Origin: ANME-2 cluster archaeon
Lineage (GTDB): Archaea > Halobacteriota > Methanosarcinia > Methanosarcinales > Methanocomedenaceae
Reading direction: 5' to 3'
Assembly: GCA_023544495.1 (NCBI GenBank)
Contig: JAMJFV010000071.1
Coordinates: 1 to 5,775, forward strand
Length of the DNA: 5,775 nt
Each line of letters opens with the position of its first letter. The stretch's first letter is position 1. Shown here piece after piece: positions 1 through 5,755 of this stretch. The translations under genes were made by a program, and so were the position numbers. A model generated the notes under the pieces. That model did not search any database and was not told where the DNA came from. It saw nothing but the letters and a program-made list of their open reading frames with translations.

Positions 1-106
1 TAAACTAATGTAATGTTATACTATCTAATGTCTGATAAAGTCTTGGACCTCAGAAATGCTATTTATTATAAAAACATTAATACTATATAATAATAATAGA
101 ATAATC
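1..106. other. AT-rich intergenic leader
   Basis: This stretch is strongly AT-rich and holds no convincing coding frame. TATA-like runs occur, the clearest being TATATAA at 84-90, and could serve as an archaeal promoter for the sequence to its right. A transcript starting about 25 bases downstream would begin past the ATG at 107, so a promoter for the short ORF from 107 is not well supported. Confidence 0.3.
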
Positions 107-371
107 ATGCTCAGAGACTTTATATTTCAGCGATTTAAATCACTGCCTAATGTTATGACAAATTCGATTTATATCACCACGGTGTGGAACTACGTGACCT
201 CACCTCCCGAAGGCTGCCTGATCCAGTATTATTATAGAGACTGGATGCCGGAGATCGTGCTGGATATTGCATGTGTGGAAAGAGGATGTTGCCGTGCAGG
301 GGAGTAATTATTTCAGTTTCAGGCTGGGTATGGACGTCCGTGAGACTCATTATGTTAAAAGGTGTGTATGA
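107..371 (+). pseudogene. Unidentified frameshifted coding remnant upstream of the DUF354 gene
   Basis: I do not recognise this sequence. From ATG 107 one frame is open to the TAA at 305-307, and its later part (about 180-270) has codon choice that looks coding, with the peptide TSPPEGCLIQYYYRDWMPEI. From about 276 a different frame becomes the coding-looking one, reading WKEDVAVQGSNYFSFRLGMD and then VRETHYVKR, and it stops at TGA 369-371. That stop overlaps the ATG of the next gene by one base (TGATG), which is typical of translationally coupled genes. I infer the 3' end of an upstream operon gene with a frameshift around 270-290. Alternatives are a real short ORF 107-307 of unknown function, or chance open frames. 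The 5' boundary is arbitrary because the sequence before about 180 is AT-rich and may be non-coding. Confidence 0.3.
360..364 (+). promoter_or_regulatory. Ribosome binding site (AGGTG) of the DUF354 gene
   Basis: AGGTG lies 6 bases before ATG 371 and only 3 bases before ATG 368, and it overlaps the alternative GTG at 362. It matches part of the archaeal anti-Shine-Dalgarno complement (GGAGGTG). The spacing selects ATG 371 as the start, in agreement with the family N-terminus MKVLVDIGHP. Confidence 0.45.
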
Positions 372-1405
372 TGAAAGTTTTAGTTGATATTGGTCATCCT
401 GCGCATGTTCATTTCTTTAAAAATGCGATATGGAAATTAGAATCGGAAGGTCATCAAGTTCAAATTACGGCCAGGGATAAAGAAATTGCGCTTTATTTAT
501 TGGATGTTTACGGTTTTTACTATCACGATCTTGGTAAAAACCAAAAAGGTCTGCTAAAAAAAGGCATTTACATGCTAAAAATCGATTTTGAAATGTATAA
601 AGTTGTCAAAAAATTCAATCCTGATGTTTTAATGGGTATTCACAACCCCTATATCGCTCAAGTAAGCAAACTTTCAAGAAAACCATCATTGATTTATACA
701 GACACCGAACACGCCAAATTTGCAAATAACTTGACTTTTCCGTTTGCCACGGTAAATTTCACTCCGTCATGTTTCAAGAAAGACCTCGGATCAAAACAAA
801 TTCGATATAATGGATATCATGAGCTTGCATATCTGCACCCAGACTATTTCACGCCTGACCCATCGGTACTGGATGAACTTGAACTCAAAGAGGGTGAGCG
901 TTTTATCATATTGCGTTTTGTGGCATGGGGTGCGAGTCATGATGGTGGTCATAAAGGAATCAGTATGGAGTTGCGACGGCGGTTTGTGAGAGAACTTGAA
1001 AAATATGGGCGGATATTGATCACGTCTGAAAGTGAACTCCCAGCTGAGTTTGAGCCTTACCGGATGAAGTTGGCACCGGAGAAAATGCATGACTTGCTGT
1101 ATTATGCAGCATTGTATGTGGGAGAAGGGGGAACAATGGCTACTGAAGCAGGTATATTGGGAACTCCTTCAATATATATTTCATCTCTAGTTGGTTCAAT
1201 GGGAAATTTCGAAGAACTTGAAAATAAATACGGTCTGGTATATTCTTTTCGTGATCCTTTAAGTGCTATAGATGATATATTCAAAATACTGAAAAATAAC
1301 AATTCTAAAGACGAATGGAAAGTGAAAAGAAAGATCTTACTCGATGAAACAATTGATGTAACGTCATTCATTGTTAAAAATATCAAAGATAAAGTAAAAA
1401 TATAA
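371..1405 (+). CDS. DUF354 family protein (predicted GT-B-fold glycosyltransferase/epimerase-like)
   Basis: The 344-residue product has the usual length and layout of the DUF354 family (COG1817-type). These are uncharacterised proteins with a GT-B-like fold, related to UDP-GlcNAc 2-epimerase and MurG-type enzymes, and found in surface polysaccharide loci. The N-terminal signature DIGHPAHVHFFKN is at residues 6-18, the YNGYHELAYLHP motif at 146-157, LRFVAWGASHDGG at 181-193, and the glycine-rich GEGGTMATEAGILGTP at 251-266, where GT-B enzymes bind the nucleotide sugar. No signal peptide or membrane segment is visible, so it should be cytoplasmic. ATG 371 is preferred over GTG 362 and ATG 368 because it begins the family motif, has the best Shine-Dalgarno spacing and overlaps the upstream TGA. 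The substrate cannot be told. Base composition is uneven: the ends are AT-rich and codons for about residues 165-250 are more GC-rich. Confidence 0.9.
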   Translation: MKVLVDIGHPAHVHFFKNAIWKLESEGHQVQITARDKEIALYLLDVYGFYYHDLGKNQKGLLKKGIYMLKIDFEMYKVVKKFNPDVLMGIHNPYIAQVSKLSRKPSLIYTDTEHAKFANNLTFPFATVNFTPSCFKKDLGSKQIRYNGYHELAYLHPDYFTPDPSVLDELELKEGERFIILRFVAWGASHDGGHKGISMELRRRFVRELEKYGRILITSESELPAEFEPYRMKLAPEKMHDLLYYAALYVGEGGTMATEAGILGTPSIYISSLVGSMGNFEELENKYGLVYSFRDPLSAIDDIFKILKNNNSKDEWKVKRKILLDETIDVTSFIVKNIKDKVKI

Positions 1406-1459
1406 CTACATACTAAAAATACTTGAATCTTGCCCGGTTATGCAGTAATGGTTTGATGA

Positions 1460-1552
1460 CGACTCTCAGACTCGGACTGGAAAAGCCTCTACAGAATTGG
1501 TGACGCAGCTGCCTTGATTGCAGGTGTGATCTTCAAAAGGAACCTCCGACCA
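1460..1552 (+). pseudogene. Possible N-terminal remnant of a membrane protein
   Basis: The frame that later carries the flavodoxin start is open from 1460 and reads SDSDWKSLYRIGDAAALIAG followed by VIFKRNLRP. The WKxLYRIGxxAALIAGVIF pattern is like the N-terminus and first hydrophobic segment of multi-pass membrane proteins (DUF4386-like) that I recall from archaea and bacteria. After KRNL the sequence loses hydrophobicity and looks unrelated. There is no start codon with a ribosome binding site and no further membrane segment, so at best this is a truncated fragment. The assignment rests on about 25 residues of pattern similarity and could be chance. Confidence 0.25.
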
Positions 1553-1627
1553 CATTCTGATGGGTCTAAATCTTCTCCGGTTATGGCGTCTCGAAAGAAC
1601 AAACAGATGGGATGGAAGAATTTCACG

Positions 1628-2085
1628 ATGAAGGTATTGATATTGTATGATTCGGTTTTTGGCAATACAGAACAAATAGCCCGGGTGATCGGCAATGCTC
1701 CCGGCATCCAAAAGGATGTTGAGATGCTCCAGGCAGGGAATGTGAAGCCAGAACAATTAACAGGATCATCGTACTGATAGTTGGCTCTCCGACCCATGGG
1801 GGCAGACCTACGCAGGTGATCCAGGATTTCCTTAATAACGTTCCTGAACCTGCTATAAGGGGCATTAACGTGGCTGCGTTCGATACAAGATTCTCTACGA
1901 GATGGGTCAGGATCTTCGGTTATGCTGCGGGAAGGATCGCTGGAAGTCTGAAAAGAAAGGGCGGGATCCTCATTACGTCACCGGAAGGTTTTTTCGTAAA
2001 AGACAAACAAGGTCCGTGCAAAGACAGAGAGATGGAACGTGCTGCCAGTTGGGCGAAAGAGTTGTTAAGAGTAATAACAGAGTGA
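1628..2085 (+). pseudogene. Flavodoxin-like protein, frameshifted
   Basis: ATG 1628 opens MKVLILYDSVFGNTEQIARV, a flavodoxin N-terminus with the FMN phosphate-binding loop SVFGNT. The frame stops at TGA 1775-1777. The adjacent frame continues the protein from 1771 with VLIVGSPTHGGRPTQVIQDF, then AAFDTRF, IFGYAAGRIAGSLKRKGG, PEGFFVKDKQGP and ERAASWAKELL, ending at TGA 2083-2085. Joining the two halves needs one extra base near 1769-1771 and gives about 152 residues, close to the usual size of this flavodoxin family. The segment between DTRF and IFGYAA looks short, so a small in-frame deletion is also possible. Intact proteins of this kind bind FMN and carry electrons in the cytoplasm. Only a weak ribosome binding site is visible. 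The break could be genuine decay or a sequencing/assembly error; the decayed neighbours favour decay. Confidence 0.75.
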
Positions 2086-2312
2086 GCGTCTAAAAGCAAA
2101 CAGAACATCATGACTGAATTGGGAGCATTGACAACCACACAGAAGACTTTGTCGAGGTGATCCGTCAGGCGGAACCGGACGGCTTTGATGCTGTGTTCGG
2201 CAGCACGGGCGGAGACTATCTCGAGCGTGGATTTTGGCTGCTAACGAGTGGCGGCACATTTGCCGGGTACGGCAATCCCTTGAGTTTTTCACATATGTTA
2301 CATCTAAAATAA
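2086..2312 (+). pseudogene. Internal fragment of an MDR-superfamily quinone oxidoreductase / alcohol dehydrogenase
   Basis: Two short frames together match the middle of medium-chain dehydrogenase/reductases of the quinone oxidoreductase type. Frame one reads ASKSKQNIMTELGA from 2086, corresponding to the stretch just after the Rossmann NAD(P)H-binding loop. From 2124 a second frame reads SIDNHTEDFVEVIRQAEPDG, then FDAVFGSTGGDYLERGFWLL and TSGGTFAGYGNPLSF, ending at TAA 2310-2312. In intact family members LGA is followed by a few residues and then IDYxTEDF, so a small deletion with a frameshift lies near 2126. The fragment covers roughly 75 of about 330 residues. The N-terminal GroES-like domain, the GxGxxG loop and the C-terminal part are missing. 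It starts at the codon after the flavodoxin stop. It cannot encode a working enzyme. Confidence 0.75.
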
Positions 2313-2365
2313 TAGGAGACCTCTGACGTATGCTTTGTCTCACAGCATAGTTATGTGACCACTAG

Positions 2366-2373
2366 TTTTAAAT
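2366..2373 (+). promoter_or_regulatory. Candidate TATA element for the lipoprotein gene
   Basis: TTTTAAAT lies 43 to 36 bases before the lipoprotein ATG in an otherwise non-coding stretch (2313-2408). An archaeal TATA box usually sits about 25 bases before the transcript start, which would give a very short leader beginning about at the Shine-Dalgarno site. The match is loose and other AT-rich words are nearby (for example 2303-2314). Confidence 0.25.
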
Positions 2374-2393
2374 CGTAATAGATTTACTTTCGT

Positions 2394-2401
2394 AAGGAGG
2401 T
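2394..2401 (+). promoter_or_regulatory. Strong Shine-Dalgarno site of the lipoprotein gene
   Basis: AAGGAGGT is a full complement to the anti-Shine-Dalgarno core of archaeal 16S rRNA and ends 7 bases before ATG 2409, an ideal spacing. It fixes the start codon and suggests efficient translation. Confidence 0.85.
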
Positions 2402-2408
2402 ATTAAAT

Positions 2409-2858
2409 ATGCTAAAAAAAGTGATAATATTACTGATATTGTTTGCACTCGTTACAGCCGGCTGTACTGAAAAAGATCCCACCACGACCACCACCGTTTC
2501 AACCAGTGATGGTGATGTGGATATTGAATACAACATCCCTGAAGGTACAAAAGACGAATGGTGCCCGGTCGGAACCACCTGGCAGGCCACAAATCCGCAG
2601 ACCGGAGAGATGGCATCTATGAAAGTTACGGGAACCGAGACCGTTGATGGCGTTATCTTATGCAGAGCTGTCATGGATTCCAATACTGCTGATGAGATCG
2701 CAAAAATGGATTATTTATGGTCAGAGGACGGCGAGACATTCAAATGGACTTACTATGATGCTGCCGGAAAGGTTGTATCCATTATCAACATGAAAGACGG
2801 CAAGATGGTTATGACCGATGAAGAAGGCAATGTGATGGAATTCGACTGGACGAAATAG
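2409..2858 (+). CDS. Small secreted lipoprotein of unknown function
   Basis: The 149-residue product begins with MLKK, a hydrophobic core (residues 5-17) and a lipobox TAGC with Cys19 as the predicted lipidated residue, so it should be exported and anchored on the outer face of the cytoplasmic membrane. A threonine-rich linker (residues 25-32) follows. The mature domain (about 36-149) is acidic and probably rich in beta strands, with recurring Trp/Tyr-Asp-Gly stretches such as WSEDGETFKWTYYDAAGK (104-121) and MKDGKMVMTDEEGNVMEFD (128-146). Cys52 and Cys85 could form a disulfide. The overall pattern recalls small lipoproteins of methanogens that have no known role. No enzymatic motif is seen. 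It is probably transcribed alone: the upstream DNA is decayed genes and the downstream gene converges on it with a 12-base gap. The function is unknown. Confidence 0.88.
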   Translation: MLKKVIILLILFALVTAGCTEKDPTTTTTVSTSDGDVDIEYNIPEGTKDEWCPVGTTWQATNPQTGEMASMKVTGTETVDGVILCRAVMDSNTADEIAKMDYLWSEDGETFKWTYYDAAGKVVSIINMKDGKMVMTDEEGNVMEFDWTK

Positions 2859-2870
2859 AACAGGAAAATT

Positions 2871-4769
2871 TCATGTAGGTGTGCCCAGATATCTTACCAC
2901 AGGACACGCTTTCTCACACATCCCGCAATGGGTACACCTCTCATTGACCACAGCCCGTCCATCCTTCACCATAACAGCACGAACATCACATTTTGCCACG
3001 CACAGCCCGCACCCCGTACAATCCAGAGCCCGCCGTATCGAAGATTCGGCCCTTCCCATCAACCGCCTGGCAGCCTGGTCGGTATCGCTCCTGGCTGTCA
3101 TGGTGCCTGATGCGAACACCTGCACATTGTCCTCGCCCCGGCTGGATGTGACCACACCGTCCATAAAGTGCACATCACCCAGCACCATCAACATACCCGA
3201 ATCATCGATAACTTCAAGATTCAGGGGGACACCAAAACTTCCCTCAGCAGACACTCCACCAGCCTTGCACGGCCGGTATCCCGATACCATTGTGAACTCC
3301 ATATCACCGTCATACACGTTGGGCACCAGGTTGATATCCAGTCGTTCAGCCATCTCACGCTGCACCTGTGGAGGATTCTGCCATCTCCACAATCCGTAAT
3401 CCACCCATCCCTCACCATAGCCGAACCTCCCGGCATGTGAGCGCAGTTTCTCTTCGAACCGTGCCCACATCTCAGGATGTATCTCCCTGATCCGTGTCAT
3501 TTCTGCCATGCTCCCTGACGGGCAGAGCCAGCAACCGATGCGGTCGAACCCCTGTTCATACAACGGATTGTGGGGTGCTCCTTTCCAGAACAGGTACAGC
3601 CAGATATGCAGCGCGGTCCAGTTCTGGATGGGCGAGGCAGCTATCTGGTTGCCGACCCAGGGATTCTTCCATATCGTATCACTCCGGGCCCGCCCTTCGC
3701 TCTCATACTTGCGCTGCCCGATGAATGTGAGGCAGCCGTCAGGGAAATGCTCATCGATGAGCATGGATATGGGACCCAGTTTACAGGTCTTGCAGCACCA
3801 TCTGGCCTCGACCGTAGGAGGACCGAACCTGTCGATCGACCCCCAGAACACATCACCGGCCATAAATATCCTGACCGGCAGGTTGTAGCGTCCGGCAACA
3901 TCGTGAACATTGGCTACGGTCTCGGGAAACTCCAGTCCGGTATCGGCAAATAGTACATCGAAATCCTCAACGCAATCTTTTACCAGCAGCAGGGTAGCCA
4001 GGCTGTCCTTTCCCCCTGAATACGAAACGCTCACAGGTCGATTTGTCGACCGGGCCACATTTCTGATAAATGACCGGGCTTTGGCCTCAAAATCCTTCAG
4101 GATATCAAGATTGGCAGTAATTACCTCTTCCCATGAATGAGGGTCCAGCGAGGGAACATACCCGACTCTCCCGTTCCACCTGGTCTTGACGGCAACTCCT
4201 TTTGTAGCCTCCACCATTTCCCTGCCTGTCATCCTGGCCCGGCCCGCAGCCACAGCTATGCCATCAGGGGACAGGACTACTATCTCATCACCAGGCACAA
4301 TATCAGGGTAGGCATCGATCACACCAGGAGCCAGGGTACTGGCACCCTTTTCAATGAACGGTACTGCCGAGCTGTCAATAATTACCCAGTTGCTGCGACC
4401 GTCCATACGGGCGAACAGGCGGGCTGCACCTTCCATCCTGGGCAGTAGCATCCACTGGCCTGATTCCACATCATACCTGATATTTGCCAGTGCCACACCG
4501 TCAACGATTATTTCTTCCATCCTGTCGTCAGATGGCACTTTATTCATTATGACCAGGGTTCCCTCAGGTATCAGGGGGGTACCGAACTGTGCCGTTGCAG
4601 TAGTATTGATAAGGTCAATATCATGGGGGAATGCCGGCCTGATATCACCCGGTGGAGTGACCTTCACGTTACGGGTAACTGATCCGCAGGCACACATGGG
4701 TCCCAGTACTGGCAGGTTGCACAGGGGACACCAGTGAAGTACCATTTTTCCCAGATATATTTTTGTCAT
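2871..4769 (-). CDS. PAPS reductase-like PP-loop protein fused to zinc ribbon, PUA and 2[4Fe-4S] ferredoxin domains
   Basis: This is a 632-residue multidomain protein. Residues 14-28 hold a zinc-ribbon-like CPLC...CAC set (Cys14, 17, 26, 28). About 127-197 is a PUA-type putative RNA-binding domain. About 245-430 is a phosphoadenosine phosphosulfate reductase family domain with the PP-loop SGGKDS (251-256), GQRKYES (351-357), CCKTCK (Cys325, 326, 329) and CWLCP (Cys413, 416). The CC...CxxC spacing of about 87 residues resembles the [4Fe-4S] site of APS reductases. Residues about 500-580 form an unassigned strand-rich segment. Residues 584-622 carry two CxxCxxCxxxC ferredoxin motifs (Cys584, 587, 590, 594 and 612, 615, 618, 622). 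The C-terminal ECGxH redox motif of classical sulfonucleotide reductases is absent. The family occurs in methanogen-type archaea and is often annotated as PAPS reductase. The domain mix suggests adenylation and sulfur or redox chemistry, possibly on RNA, but the substrate is unknown. It should be cytoplasmic. ATG 4769 follows a strong Shine-Dalgarno site. Confidence 0.92.
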   Translation of the reverse strand: MTKIYLGKMVLHWCPLCNLPVLGPMCACGSVTRNVKVTPPGDIRPAFPHDIDLINTTATAQFGTPLIPEGTLVIMNKVPSDDRMEEIIVDGVALANIRYDVESGQWMLLPRMEGAARLFARMDGRSNWVIIDSSAVPFIEKGASTLAPGVIDAYPDIVPGDEIVVLSPDGIAVAAGRARMTGREMVEATKGVAVKTRWNGRVGYVPSLDPHSWEEVITANLDILKDFEAKARSFIRNVARSTNRPVSVSYSGGKDSLATLLLVKDCVEDFDVLFADTGLEFPETVANVHDVAGRYNLPVRIFMAGDVFWGSIDRFGPPTVEARWCCKTCKLGPISMLIDEHFPDGCLTFIGQRKYESEGRARSDTIWKNPWVGNQIAASPIQNWTALHIWLYLFWKGAPHNPLYEQGFDRIGCWLCPSGSMAEMTRIREIHPEMWARFEEKLRSHAGRFGYGEGWVDYGLWRWQNPPQVQREMAERLDINLVPNVYDGDMEFTMVSGYRPCKAGGVSAEGSFGVPLNLEVIDDSGMLMVLGDVHFMDGVVTSSRGEDNVQVFASGTMTARSDTDQAARRLMGRAESSIRRALDCTGCGLCVAKCDVRAVMVKDGRAVVNERCTHCGMCEKACPVVRYLGTPT

Positions 4770-4772
4770 GTG

Positions 4773-4780
4773 CCTCCTTA
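4773..4780 (-). promoter_or_regulatory. Shine-Dalgarno site of the PAPS reductase-like gene
   Basis: On the minus strand TAAGGAGG lies 3 bases before ATG 4769. The match to the anti-Shine-Dalgarno sequence is excellent but the spacing is short. The next in-frame ATG (codon 9) is 27 bases away, too far for this site, and would delete the conserved MTKxYLGK-like beginning. The start at 4769 is therefore kept. Confidence 0.7.
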
Positions 4781-4856
4781 TGAATGAGAAGTATAGAAAT
4801 ATTATGCAAGATTATAGGGGATATCACAGCAGATATCAGATTTATAGGATGGGAAA
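4781..4856. promoter_or_regulatory. Divergent promoter region between the PAPS reductase-like gene and the CDF gene
   Basis: This AT-rich stretch must hold the promoters of both divergently read genes. On the + strand, ATTATAG at 4810-4816 is about 40 bases before ATG 4857 and is a fair TATA candidate for the CDF gene. On the minus strand, ATAATATTT (4797-4805) or the reverse of TTATAGG (4811-4817) could act as TATA for the other gene. No convincing operator palindrome was found. Exact elements are uncertain; only the divergent layout is clear. Confidence 0.4.
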
Positions 4857-5711
4857 ATGGAATATAAAAAAATACTGATTGTCCAGGCTATTGTTCTGTT
4901 ATTGAACCTGATAGTAGCATTCGCCAAGATAGCCTATGGTTATCTGACTGGTTCCATCAGCATGGAAGCTGACGGATTTCATTCACTGATGGACGGGGGC
5001 GGCACCATGGTCGGTATTGTGGGTGTGTGGGTAGCCTCCCGGCCGGCAGACGAATCCCATCCGTACGGGCACCGCAAACATGAGCCCTTCGCCTCATTGT
5101 TCATTGCCCTGTTGCTGCTCATCACCGGGTTTGAAGTGGCCAGAGGTGCCCTCCTGCATCTCCAGGAGCCGGTTTCACCCAGGGTCACTTCGCTGAGTTT
5201 TATGGTCATGCTTGGCACCATGGCAGTCAATCTTTTTGTTACCACCCTGGAGACCAGGAAGGGCAGGGAATACAACAGCCCGATACTCATTGCTGACGCA
5301 CTTCATACCAGAAGCGATATCTTTGTGTCCATTGGTGTGATATTCAGTTTGATCGTCGTTAAGGCAGGCTATCCGGTGATCGATGTGATTGCAGGTATAA
5401 TAATCGCGCTGATCATTGCCAAGTCCGGCCTGGATGTGGTGAGGGAAACATCATATTCACTTCTGGACGCATCGGTCCTTGATGCTGATATGCTGTGCAG
5501 GATTGCACTGGAAATAGAGGGGGTCGAAGACTGCCACCATATAAGGACGAGGGGTACGGTCGATAATGTCTATGTGGACCTGCATGTGCAAGTCAAAGGA
5601 GAACTATCAATAAATGAGGCACATTGTGTGGCCCATGCTGTCGAGAACCAGATCAAAGAAATGGTTGAAGGCGTGAAGGATGTCGTGGTGCATCTTGAGC
5701 CTACCAAATAA
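4857..5711 (+). CDS. Cation diffusion facilitator (CDF) family metal efflux transporter
   Basis: The 284-residue protein has the usual CDF length and order: six membrane segments (about 5-28, 34-60, 77-100, 112-131, 143-168, 172-190) and a cytoplasmic C-terminal domain (about 205-284). The transport site is visible in segment 2 as ADGFHSLMD (Asp39, His42, Asp46) and in segment 5 as ADALHTRSD (Asp147, His150, Asp154). An HxxxD pair in both segments is typical of zinc-preferring members, whereas manganese members usually have DxxxD. The HPYGHRKHEPF motif (68-78) and the C-terminal HHIRTRG, VDLHV and VHLEP histidine/acidic motifs, which bind regulatory metal ions at the dimer interface, are all present. 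It should export divalent cations from the cytoplasm in exchange for protons. The ribosome binding site (AGGAT, 4846-4850) is weak. It is read away from the PAPS reductase-like gene; any functional link, for example through metal or Fe-S homeostasis, is speculation. Confidence 0.94.
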   Translation: MEYKKILIVQAIVLLLNLIVAFAKIAYGYLTGSISMEADGFHSLMDGGGTMVGIVGVWVASRPADESHPYGHRKHEPFASLFIALLLLITGFEVARGALLHLQEPVSPRVTSLSFMVMLGTMAVNLFVTTLETRKGREYNSPILIADALHTRSDIFVSIGVIFSLIVVKAGYPVIDVIAGIIIALIIAKSGLDVVRETSYSLLDASVLDADMLCRIALEIEGVEDCHHIRTRGTVDNVYVDLHVQVKGELSINEAHCVAHAVENQIKEMVEGVKDVVVHLEPTK

Positions 5712-5755
5712 AATGTACCTGCAAAATATGGTTATTTTGAATACATTGATATACA

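Noticed and set aside
332..339. Palindrome GGACGTCC as an operator for the DUF354 gene
   Set aside because: Eight bases is short, it occurs once, and it lies inside the coding-looking remnant frame.
362..370. GTG 362 or ATG 368 as the DUF354 start
   Set aside because: These add MCM or M before the family N-terminus MKVLVDIGHP and leave too little room for the AGGTG site; ATG 371 fits both.
1466..1865. Minus-strand open frames of 80-102 residues opposite the flavodoxin remnant
   Set aside because: They lack motifs and ribosome binding sites, and the + strand has clear flavodoxin similarity.
2329..2349. Inverted repeat TATGCT / AGCATA with a 9-base loop as a terminator or regulatory hairpin
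   Set aside because: The stem is only 6 pairs, AT-rich, and has no T-run after it; a competing 5-base repeat (GAGAC/GTCTC) overlaps it. It is likely chance.
2881..3399. 172-residue open frame on the + strand opposite the PAPS reductase-like gene
   Set aside because: It is antisense to the ferredoxin and adjoining coding region, is rich in Ser/Thr/His/Pro typical of reversed coding sequence, and shows no family motif or ribosome binding site.
3508..3953. Two overlapping + strand frames (126 and 127 residues) within the PAPS reductase-like gene
   Set aside because: Both are shadows of the strongly supported minus-strand gene, whose motifs SGGKDS, CCKTCK and CWLCP span this region.
2871..4769. 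Calling the gene cysH (assimilatory PAPS/APS reductase)
   Set aside because: The ECGxH catalytic tail is absent and extra zinc-ribbon, PUA and ferredoxin modules are present, so a symbol implying sulfate assimilation is not supported.
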